A stretch of 64,000 nt of DNA. Origin: Odontesthes bonariensis (Eukaryota; Chordata; Actinopteri; Atheriniformes; Atherinopsidae). The stretch is from positions 3,916,536 to 3,980,535 of the forward strand of contig NC_134524.1 of NCBI RefSeq assembly GCF_027942865.1, written 5' to 3'. Shown here one piece after another: positions 45,366 through 57,300 of the stretch. The translations under genes and the position numbers were made by a program. Position 1 is the first letter of the stretch. Each line of letters begins with the position of its first letter. The notes under the pieces were generated by a model. It was not told the DNA's origin and ran no database searches. It saw only the letters and a program-made list of their open reading frames with translations.

Positions 45366-48300
45366 ATGCTGCATCCCAGAGGTGGTGAGACTTCATTTTA
45401 ATGAGTTAGCTAAAGTTTTAACAGCTAACCGTACGGTTTGATAAAGGCTTGGAAGAAGTTTTGTGGGGAAACGAAAAGTACCGTTACATCTACTTTCAAC
45501 AGCCGCTAGCATACATGCTAGCTAAACAGAGAATTAGCAAATGAGCTAACGAGCTAATCTGATCAAAGCAGGTTTATTTGGGTTTACCTGAAAAGTAGAA
45601 AGTGATTCATGTGAGACATAAAGAGTGCAGAGGCACCGTTACACGTCATTTAGCACAATATAGCATTTTTTAATTTTAGTAAAGAGTCCAAGACCTGAGC
45701 TGTTTTTTTTTGTCCAGATTTGTCTCATTTTCGTGAGAAAAAAACATGCATCAAATCTATTTATTTACAAACAGCATAATGCCTGTGATTTGTTTGTTTC
45801 ATGTTTAAATTTATTTTTATTTTGATTTTTTTTGTAAAATTGAATTTAATACATTTTTTTGTTTAGTTTAAATTTGTTTTATTTTATTTTATTTTGTATT
45901 CTTTGTTTAATTTAATTTAATAAATTTTTTGTTTAGTTTAAATTGGTTTTATTTTATTTAGATTTTTTTTGTTCAATTTAATCTAATTAATTTTTTTAGT
46001 TTAAATTTATTTCATAAAAAAAACATGCATCACATCTATTTATTTACATGCAAAATAATGCCTGAATGAAAATATTCCAGCTGCTGGTTACATCTAAATG
46101 GTTCCACATCAAAGTGATAGTCAACTGTTGAATTTAGGGAGAGTTCTCTTGTGTAAATCATGGGAAATCCTTTTGGATGAAGCAGCAAATGTTTTTTTTT
46201 TTTTAAACACATTTCATTGTTATACAAAATACAAAAAAAAAAAAAAACATCCCAACCCCCCAGACAGCGCATACAATGCAGTTATAGACTTATATATACA
46301 GAAAGAAAGGTCATAGTGACTAATACAGTGATAATGACTCCTATCAACAAAAGTCCAAAAAGAGATATGCATATACATATACATACATAAAATAATAATA
46401 ATAATAATAATAATAAAAGAAAGAATAAAATAAAAAGACACCAGTCATCCACAGCCCACCATCTCCATATCTCACACTTTAAGGGTTACAGGGGGAAGCC
46501 TGCTTCCATCCATTACAGATTTTTCAGATCCACAGGTGAATAATCTAAGAAGGGAGTCCAAACTTTTAAAAATAATTCGTCCTTACCCTTCACAACAGCT
46601 TGTAACCTTTCATGAGGGAGGATATTAAAGATCTCCCTGTACCAAAGGGTAACACTAGCTGGAAGAGTTTTGATCCAGTTTTGCAGTATACACTTTCCAG
46701 CAGCTAAAAGTAGTTTTTCAAGTAGCTTAAAATGTAATGTGGAGAGATGTAAGTCTCTAGAGGAAAACCCCAGGGTCTTTCTCAATTTTCGTTTTAACCC
46801 TTTGATGCGCAACATGGGTCAAAAGTGACCCAGCTGAGTTTTAATTTCCCATATATTTGCAATAAATTAACTTAATAATTCAATATTCAAGGTATTCCTC
46901 AATTAACTTGTTTTTAATCATCATGCGTCCTTATTTTATTTTTTCCTTTCTTACTTTTTGAATAAAAATCCTTTTTGTATTACTACCCCTCTAATGACCC
47001 GCATTCATTTCCCAGGTCATTTCATGAGTTTCTCTTTGTTCTATCTTTTGAAATCAATTTATTTTACGATCGAATATTCCAAGTATTCTTTAAATATCTT
47101 GTTTTTGATCATTATTTTCATTTTTACATTCATACTTTATAAACAAAAGTAGTTTTTATATTACTGTGCATATGTTGCGCATCAAAGGGTTAAATATTGC
47201 GAAGCAGCGAATGTTTGTAACATGTTTTTGAACTGAACATCTTTGGCTGTAGTTTTTAAAGACTCGTGACTGCGTTTGAGGCGGCCGCAGAAGCGCGTTG
47301 TGTTTTGGTGTCACGTGACCCGGCGGCCGACGGGTAACCGTGGTGTTTTGTTGCTCAGGCGACGGCAGGGCGTCCGACGAAGACACGGACGGAGACTCCG
47401 GGGAGCGGGACTCGCCGCTGGTCAGGGACGACTTCAAGGTGTCGTGTGCGAAGGAGATGGCTCTGCTGGCTCTGATGGAGGAGACGGGCTACAACGTGGT
47501 GCAGGAGAACGGACAGAGGAAGTACGGCGGCCCCCCGCCAGGTACGTCCACGGAAACACGCGTCCTGAACGCAGACGCCGCGGTGAGGCGTTAGCGGCGG
47601 GCTGTGAATCTTTTGATGTTTACTGCCGTCTCCGGTATTTGCCTAATTTTGATTAATCTCAACCTGCTTCAGAACGGCAAGTCATGCGCATGTCCAGAAA
47701 GGTCCGTAAAAGCACCATAAACGTCCGTTTTCAAAATCATCAACTCACCGGAGTGGTTACTGGTGTGCACTGGTAATCCATTCGTTGCGAAAAGTTGCTT
47801 CTGTCGTGTTTTATTTGGCAGCTCGTTCATACTCAAACTATTTTCTTAGCCCCCTCACAGCCGTGGATAAACTTCCGCTCAGCAGTAGGGCTGAACGATA
47901 TGTCGTTATCGTATCTATATCGAGATATGAACATTCAAGAAAGTAATTTCGAAAAAGCAACGATATAAACGATATATTTCCCCCGCGCTCGCCCTGCTTC
48001 TACAGCTCCGGCAGTCACCATTACTTTTAAGATTGCGCTTGAACGCACCCCACCGCCGGCCCACCACAAAGCTTATTTCACGCTCGCTGTGGATCGCCAG
48101 CTGAAGCCAACCAATGACAAACATAGGAGGGTGGGAGTGAGGGAGAAGTAGGCTGAGACGCACACATTCACGGGGGATTCACGGCGAAATAAAAACGAAA
48201 GAAACGAAAGAAAAGGGACATGAGCGCGGAAGATAATTCGGCCGGTGGCAGTGCAGAATCTAATTTTGTGCCAAAACATAAATCATCCTCCATTATTTGG

Positions 48301-51300
48301 AGGTATTTTAGATTTAGAAAGGATGATGTCGACCAGAGCGAGGTGCTGTGCAGGTCGTGCTTGGCGAAAAATTAATCATTAAAACTGCACTCTTTTGTTT
48401 TATGATGTTTTTATTTCTCTGAAAAATGCGTCACCGAACCCGTAATCATATCGTATCTATCGATATCGAGATATCTGGCACGAATATCGAGATATGAAAT
48501 TTTGTCCATATCGTTCAGCCCTACTCAGCAGTTGAATCTGACTTGCTATACTCCACACCGGTGGCGGAGTAATATCAACGAACATCAAGTCTTCCATACA
48601 ACTCAATGGGATTTACAAAATGTCAAATAAAACACGACAGAAGCAACTTTTCGCACTGAGTAGCTCCTTTCAGAAAGAGTGTCTTTAGTCAAACCACATT
48701 TTCACAATACGTTCAAAAGTTCACAATACGTGAACTCCCGACTCTGACCTCTGACCTCTGTCACCGAACATCTGAAAGCTCGGCTGTTTGGAGGAACAGC
48801 ACTGTTGCCACAATCCTGCCTAAACATGTATATGTGTTTTATGATCCACTAAACTCTTCATTGTTCTTGCTTTTCTGTTTTATTTTCTGTCCCGTTGTGT
48901 TCTCTCTCTGTAATTATTCCCTCTTTTCACACTGGCCATGAAGGCCAACTATTCTAATTGTTGTTACTGTTGTTTTATTGATTTTACTACCCTATGTTGT
49001 TGACATCAAGCTGCCGAAGGGACTAAAGATGGAAATGAGCCATTGGCTATAATCTTGCATATTTACATGTATATGTTCATTAATATGTATTGTCCCTGCT
49101 TTAATAATAAACTCAAACTCAAACGTGCGTCCGGTCTGAGAGCGTCAGCCCGCCGCCCTGAACGCGGCTGACCTCACGTGTGTGCGCGCTGTGTGTGTGT
49201 GTGTGTGTGTGCTGCAGGCTGGGAGGGCCCGGCGCCGCCGCGGGGCTGCGAGGTGTTCGTGGGGAAGATCCCCAGAGACATGTTCGAGGACGAGCTGGTG
49301 CCTCTGTTCGAGAAGGCCGGCAGGATCTACGAGTTCAGGCTGATGATGGAGTTCAGCGGAGAGAACCGCGGCTACGCCTTCGTCATGTACACCAACAGGT
49401 AGGACGCCCGGGGCGCGTGTATCCCATTTCCAACCCAGTTTAGACTAAACCACGCCCCCTTGCTTGTACGGAAGCCGCGTAAGCCCACGCGCAGCAGCAG
49501 CTACCCATACGCTATCATCGCTCGCCCGCCATCGTAACTTTACTGTGTAAAAGCAGTCATTTAGGAATGTTTATTTATTGTCATGAGCGCATATGTCATT
49601 CTGATCACAAATGCGAAAAGACGTAGCTCGCCTATGTGCTAGGCTATCGGCTATCGCATATCTTTAGTGTGTAAAGCAGTCAGCTTAGTAATGTTAATAA
49701 ATTGTCATGACAGACAGCGTAGTTTGGTGTACTACGCCACTCTCTGTCTCTGTCCCATCATATTTTTTTATATTCTTGAATTCGTTTTGGGAGGCAATTA
49801 AAAGATATTAAAGGCAAGCATTAAAGCATTTAAAAGAAACAGACAATAAGCAGAGTATATCACAGAAGTAAGTCCAACGTCGACATTTTTTTTTACAAAA
49901 TTGAATCTGTCTTTTCATGGGACAATCCTTAAGAAATTACTCTTTGCTACAATGTAAAGTAGTGACTGTGCAGCTTGTATAACAGTGTGAGAATGTAAAT
50001 TTGCTGTCTCCTCAAAATAATTCAGAACACTGCCAATAATACCTAAGCCACTGGCAACATAAGTAAGTACACAGGGTAAATGACGACAGTACAGAGCTGG
50101 TGGATGGTAGAGACTTTGCGCTCCTCCACCATCCTTTAGCGTGCGGCGCGTTCTCGTACTGGTTTCTATTGGGTCAGTCTCTCGCTTCCCGACTTGGCTT
50201 CCGTACTGCGGAAGTGGGCGTGGTTTTGTCTAAACTGAGTTGGAAAAGGGATACACGCACCCGGGGCGGAGGCTGCGGGCTCAGGGAGTCACATGACCTC
50301 CGACAGAGCGCTGCGGTCGGCTGTTCAGGAGGTGAATATTTCCTGAAAACCAGGTTTTAAAACGTCTGCAGCTTAAAAACGATCAGAGATGAAGAGAAAC
50401 TGTAAACGAGGAAAATATTCAGTGTGACTTAAACTTAATGAAGGCAGTCAATTTAATCACCGATGACATCACCGCGTTGCGGCGCCTCAGATCTTAAAAC
50501 TTCTTTGGATTCTGAACACATTTCCATATGATTTTTCTGTTATTTTTTCCCTTTTTTGATCATTTTCTGAACTCATGAACTCAACTATTGTTCCAACTAC
50601 TGATCTTTTTCATGTTTTTCTGTCATTTTATCCTCATAAAAACAACAGAAAATCAGTAAAAGGAACCTCAGTAAGAATCAGTAACATCAGATCCTGATTC
50701 TTCAGGGTTTGAGTGAACTTCATCTCTGTTAGTTTGTCACATTTCCACGTTTTTCTTTTCTTTTTGATCATTTTCTGAACTCGTGAACACAGATATGAAC
50801 AAAGCTGTTCCAACTTCTGATCTTTTTAAATGTTTTTCTGTCATTTTATCCACATAAAAACAACAGAAAATCAGTAAAAAGAACGTCTTTGAGTCTTTGA
50901 GTGGCCAAGAACTGGTGTTGATATCTGTTAGTTTAATTTGAGTCCAGAAACCATCAGTTAGGAGGAGGGGCAGCAGCTCAGTGGGCTCAGCAGAGTGTCT
51001 GATCCCCCCTGAGCTCCATCTACCTCCACCTTCCCTCTGAGGGAAATTCTCTCATAAAATAAAGCATCTCTGCCATCTAGTGGCAGCGAGCAGAAACCAG
51101 ATTTGATGTTTTTCAGCCTGTTTCAGTCAGCGTGGGGCTCTGTAGCAGCTCTGCTTGAAGGGTTAAAGGGATAGTTCACCTCTTTTAGAGGTTCATAGAG
51201 GCTCTAAAAGAGGTGAACTATCCCTTTAACTCTGAGGACTGAAATCAGAGAATGAATTAATTTATTTAAAGGACAGCATGCGATTCCATAAATCATTGCC

Positions 51301-54300
51301 ATTTCATGAACAACAACAACAAGATGGTTACATCGGATTTAGCAAGAGTGCTATTTTCCATCCGTAGTCCTTATTTAAAAAAACAACCTAATTACCAGTG
51401 GGTCTATTTTATTCATTTTAATTTTTTTAATTTCTGAATTTAATTAATTAATTAATATTAATTAATTAATATTTTATTTTATATTTTCTTTTAAAAATTC
51501 TTTAAGAAGCCTGATTTAAAATAAACAAATAAAATAAATAGATAAATAAATAAAAATAAATAAATAATAATAAAAATAAATAAATAAATCAGTGACTGGA
51601 GCAGAGTGGGAGTTTTATTCAGGACTGTGAGTGTCTGTCGGTGTCTGCTGCAGAGAAGCCGCTCAGAGGGCCATCCAGATGCTGGACAACTGTGAGGTCC
51701 GGCCGGGGAAGTTTGTGGGCGTGTGCGTGAGTCTGGACAACTGCCGCCTGTTCGTCGGCTCCATCCCCAAAGACAAGAAGAAGGACGACATCATGGAGGA
51801 GATGAAGAAGGTGCGTGCAGCTCAGACTGTGGGGGGGGGTTACCGGCCGGCGGAGACTTTTTAAATGGATTCCAGGACTTATTTAGGTGCCTCTGACTGA
51901 GTCTGGTCTGACCTTTAACCTTTAACATGCTAACTGAGGCCTGCAGAGTCTGAGATGTAGCTCTTGGGTTTCTGACCTTGGGGTGACCTTTAACCTTTAA
52001 CATGCTAACTGAGGCCCGCAGAGTCTGAGATGCAGCTCTTGGGTTTCTGACCTTGGGGTGACCTTTAACCTTTAACATGCTAACTGAGGCCCGCAGAGTC
52101 TGAGATGTAGCTCTTGGGTTTCTGACCTTGGGGTGACCTTTAACCTTTAACATGCTAACTGAGGCCTGCAGAGTCTGAGATGTAGCTCTTGGGTTTCTGA
52201 CCTTGGGGTGACCTTTAACCTTTAACATGCTAACTGAGGCCCGCAGAGTCTGAGATGTAGCTCTTGGGTTTCTGACCTTGGGGTGACCTTTAACCTTTAA
52301 CATGCTAACTGAGGCCTGTAGAGTCTGAGATGTGTCTGTCTCCTTACATCCCACAATCCACCTGTGTGTGTTTGCAGGTGACGGACGGCGTGGTGGATGT
52401 GATCGTGTACCCGAGTTCTACGGACAAGAACAGAAACCGAGGCTTCGCCTTCGTGGAGTACGAGTCCCACAAAGCGGCGGCGATGGCCCGTAGGAAGCTG
52501 TTACCCGGTATGTTTCCTCCAATCACGTGTCACCTGGGCTGTGTTCGAAACCACATAATACATACTACATACTACATACTGCATACCGCATACTACATAC
52601 TACATACTGCATACTACATACTGCATACCGCATACTGCATACTACATACTGCATACTACATACTACATACTACATACTGCATACTGCATACTGCATACTA
52701 CATACTGCATACTACATACTGCATACTACATACTACATACTACATACTGCATACTACATACTACATACTGCATACTACATACTGCATACTACATACTACA
52801 TACTACATACTGCATACTACATACTGCATACTGCATACTGCATACTACATACTGCATACTGCATACTACATACTACATACTACATACTACATACTACATA
52901 CTACATACTGCATACTGCATACTACATACTACATACTACATACTGCATACTGCATACTACATACTGCATACTGCATACTACATACTACATACTACATACT
53001 ACATACTACATACTACATACTGCATACTACATACTGCATACTGCATACTACATACTACATACTACATACTGCATACTGCATACTACATACTGCATACTCA
53101 TCGATCAGACAGTATGCAGAGTGTTTACCCACAATGCATTTTGCTCCTGCCCGAGCCGAAATCAGCCGGCCTGAAGCTGATTTCTCTTAAGCTCTAAACT
53201 CTGTAAACTTTAGCAACATTTGAAACATTTTCAGGTGAGAAAGTAGTCGTTTAGATCCCCAACGTGTTGAAAACCTGACAAAATACCGGCTGTTTACAAT
53301 TTAGTTCCCACGAATTCGGCGCTACTAAAGCTAGCCGCAGTGAGCAACGCACTTCCGGTTATTTTCACAAAATAAAATACCCGTTGCCTTTTATCATAGG
53401 GAAAGCCATTACGGTACAATTGGTGCTTTTGTTTTGAAAACAGGAAGTGAACCTACCCTCGTTGTAGCCAGAGTGGTGTAAAAAGAGAGTGGCGACACTC
53501 CCATAGACTTCTATTGAAAGAAAGGAATGCGGAAGTCACGTGGGTCACGGAGACGCCACAGTTCCAAACAACGGACGCAGCTCCGTTAACCTCAATTGCT
53601 CGTCAAGAACAATTACTGGTAAGTTAATAAAATAACAGCATTTTAAACGTTTTTTTACATTTTTAAGCATTATCTATCAGAAGTATACTCTTAGACATCG
53701 TTATTTTTACATTTGGTTAGCATGAAATGTCGATGTTGATGTTAAAAATGGAATGGATTTAGGGACCTAGCTTAAAGCTTGGTAACGGAGGCTAACGTGA
53801 GGTAATTAACGTGATCATTTCACTAAAGTCCGTTAACTTTTTATTGTCAGGTGACATTGTGTAAAGTTGTTTTGATTGTTAGGTTTTAAAACATTACCAA
53901 AATACTATATATTTAATACATTTTTGGTATTTCTGACGTATTTTCTCCGGTAAATTGATTAAATTACTACATTTTTGGCATAGTGAGGCATTAGCTGACT
54001 GTTCTTTAATTAAGTAAGTTTTTTTCAGCATGACTTTGCAGCTGTGATAATAAATTTATTAATTTCTCTGTTGTTGTCAGGGAGGTCAGCAGATGTGGTG
54101 CTCGCTGCTGCCATGGATCAACCCTTAGGACTTCAGAACTTTTCTACAATGTCCAAACCCTTGAATTTGATCAAATACAGTTCATTGTTGCAGATTAATC
54201 TACCCAACAGTAGAGATAGCAGTAAAATAACTTCTTTATTAAGGCTTGTTTTACATGTTCTATGATGACATTTTATAATAAAATGTTTGGTTTAAATCTG

Positions 54301-57300
54301 TTTTGTTTATTTTTTTCACAACTGACACATTTATTTTGTCATTAATATGGTTTTAACCAGAAAAAAAGTTAAATTCATATTTTAATCCATCCATTCATTA
54401 TACCCGCTGAATCCGTCGATCGGGTCGCGGGAGGGGGGGGCTCATTGTCCATCTGACACCAGAGAGAACAGACAGACTGAATGACATCTTCTACAGATGG
54501 AGTGTTTGGGACAACAGGAGTAAATCCTGGGAACAGACAGTAACATCATGCTCTGTTGAAGGATGTAGATCTGAAGGTAAGCTGGACCACTGGCATGATT
54601 CAGTATAAAGGAGGACGAGGTAGCTGCCCCCTGCTAGCATGCAGGGGTACCCTCTACGATTTAAAATGGTGATAAATGTGTCTCTGTGCTCCAAAAAAGA
54701 AAAACGTTGATTAAAATACATAGTCGGTGAAGTGATCAATGCACATTATGGGTCAATATTTACCGAAAATTGCGTCGTAAATGTTAAAGTTATCGTTTTT
54801 GTGCTCCGTCCCGCTAAAACCCGTTCAAACTGACTGACAGCGCTGTGATGTTTGGAACTCCGGAGGCTCACATGAACCACGTGACAGCCCTAGCGGCGAC
54901 TTCAAAGCGTGTCGCAACTCTGTATTACTCTATAGCTCTGGTTGTAGCTAGCTTGAAACTGCCGTTTTGACAGAAAATGACGATCGGCGACGTCACGTTA
55001 CGTTGCATCTTGGGTAGTTTGAGTACGAGTAGTAACCTCATGATGCATACCCAACATTTCAGAGAATCTAGTATGCATCCGGGAACTTAAAAAAAGTTAA
55101 AGTCAGTATGAGTAGTAGGATTAGTAGGAGAAGTATGCGGTTTTGAACACAGCCCTGTTTCAGTGGAGCCGGGTCAGTTCCTGCCTGCCTCCAGCAGGGG
55201 GAGGCAGAGCGCCGCACACCGATCAGCTGCTCCTGATGGACAGCAGCCTCCAAAAGCGTTTAACCTCCAGATCAGAGTCTGCTGCTGCTTCTGCTGTTTA
55301 GAAGCAGTGATGGAGAATCTGTGTTGGAGGCCGCGGTGACGCGGCCGTGATGAATGAGCTCGTTCTGCTGCTTCTGTCAGGGCGTTTGGTTTCTGTACGT
55401 TGAGTCTGTTAGAGGGGAATCTGAACTATCATGAAGGTTTCTGTCCAGCGTCTGAGTGAAAATCAGCATGTTTGTTCACACGTTTACATCTTTAAACCGA
55501 CCCGAGCTGCGGTGGACGGGTGAAAAGCAACATGATGGATCATATTTAAGCTGCGTTGGGCTGAATAATCAGTTTGATAAACGATGCATGCAGCTTCCAC
55601 CTGTTGGAGCAGATTACAGGAGGGTTCAGCTGATTGTTGGGGTGAGACAAAACTCCTGATTCAGCTCTCAATTCTTCCTGTTTCCCTCCAATGATCCAGA
55701 TGTTCTGTCATCTTTTAAAGTTCTGCAGCTTCCTGAAGCTCTTTCAGAGTTTCTCTTTGGACATTTTCTGCTTCTTCTTCCTTGTTTCTGAGCATCTTCA
55801 GAGGAATGTGTTTTTTCTTTGTTAAGGCGAGACGCGGCAGGCAAAAACAGTGATTTTTCATGCAATTGTTTTTAGATTTTGGGCCAGTCTACTCCTTCAA
55901 CATGTATCCTTTCAATCTGCTATAAAGAAAACGTTGAAAACATAAATTAAATTGTTTATTTCATCCCATTTTTGTTAACGCACGTTTCGCCCAATTTTAC
56001 CAAAATGAATTCCCCTATTTAAATCTTTAAATGCCGTTTTCTCAAAATCAGTTTTTTGTATTTTTCCAGTATTAATATCTCAGCCTATGGAGCACCTACT
56101 AACACCAAACTTTCCAGTTATACACTTAGCAGTATTCTGAAGATATTTACTGAAGGATTTGATGATAAATCATTCCTGGCCTGATTTATGTGACATTATA
56201 ATAAAAAGATATGGCGAAAATTGATGTTTTTAAGGCTATGGACAGTATATTTGATTTCCTAGGAAAGGACAGCAGATATCCTGAAATCCCTCTGTAATTT
56301 TCTTTTCATTTTGTGTGTAAACAAAATGAAAAAAGAATTTTGCACCTGGCTTTATCATATGTTCAGATCAATCTTCCATAAATATATGCAAATTTGCGCA
56401 TATTTAATGAGATAATGCCTAATTTGCATAATTAAACATACACATTTCTAAAACTTGTAATACATTTTTTTTTCATACTTGTATGAGTAATCAACTGAGG
56501 AAGTTTCATGGTGATATCTATTATTTTAAAATATTACCCTATTCACCTGTACTGTCTCACCTTAAGCCACTTAACTCTAAAAAGGCTCCTTTTTCTCCTC
56601 CAGTGAAAGTGAAAAACAGGACTTTAAATCACCAAACAGGAATAAAATTCCCTCAGATTTGGAGTCAGACGAGCAACAAAAAATTAGTAGATTTTTTTTA
56701 CATTAATTTACTGAAATAGTGGCCTAAAATGAACAGAAACAGACATTTAATTATAATTTCTTGTATAACAGTTAATTTCCAGCTACATTTGTATGATTTT
56801 GACAGCCATATTAAGTATTTTATGTGGTTTTTGAAGCATTTTGGTCATGAGACGCCTTTTATTTCTTTATATTTTGCATCCAAGCAGCTTAAGTGATCTT
56901 CAGCAACAGTTTCAACACTTTCTGAAGGTCTTTCAGCGTTTTTCTTTGGACATTTTCTGCCTTTTCCCTCATCTTCAGTCCAGTTTTTTCTTTGTTCAGC
57001 CACTTAACTCTGAGCTGTGAACCCTTCAGGCAGGAAAAAGGCTCCTAACTCAAGGGATGAACCAGTGTTGTGTCCACACAGAACAGACAGCTTAGCAAAG
57101 AAGCCGTTTTAAACTGGATCTTTAGGCACTTTGTTCCCAGCAGCCTGTCACAGAGACACATCATTTGTTCCCATTTCTTTAGCTGCATCTGTGAAAAACA
57201 GCTTCATAGTTTCAACTTTTTTGTACATTTACGTTTAAAACTGCTTTCAGTTACCAAAAGAGTTAAATTAATATAAGAAATTCATTAAAAAAAAATCCTA

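Larger units (their letters stand above)
52537..55154 (+). mobile_element. GGCTGTGTTCGAAACC element, copy 1, interrupted by another transposon
   Basis: Left end GGCTGTGTTCGAAACCACAT and right end AGTATGCGGTTTTGAACACA then GCC, inverted. Three copies of this element are in rbm46 introns (here, 59531-59913 and 61721-62349). Just inside the left end lies an expanded TACATACTGCATAC array (52553-53100). The body is split by a younger insertion (53469-54940). No transposase is seen. Confidence 0.85.

Noticed and set aside
47340..47358. GTG-started extension of rbm46 exon 2
   Set aside because: The bases before 47359 form a TTTTGTTGCTCAG acceptor, and the phase requires a preceding exon.
49178..49443. 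ATG-started frames beginning before rbm46 exon 3
   Set aside because: They start in the GT-rich tract; the exon really begins after CTGCAG at 49218, in phase with exon 2.
51791..52354. 187-codon minus-strand frame with perfect 25-residue repeats
   Set aside because: Arises from a 75-bp tandem repeat in rbm46 intron 4, on the strand opposite the gene.
52330..53190. Frame joining rbm46 exon 5 to hundreds of YILHT repeats
   Set aside because: A strong donor (G|GTATGT at 52508) ends the exon in the correct phase with exon 6, so the repeat part is intronic.
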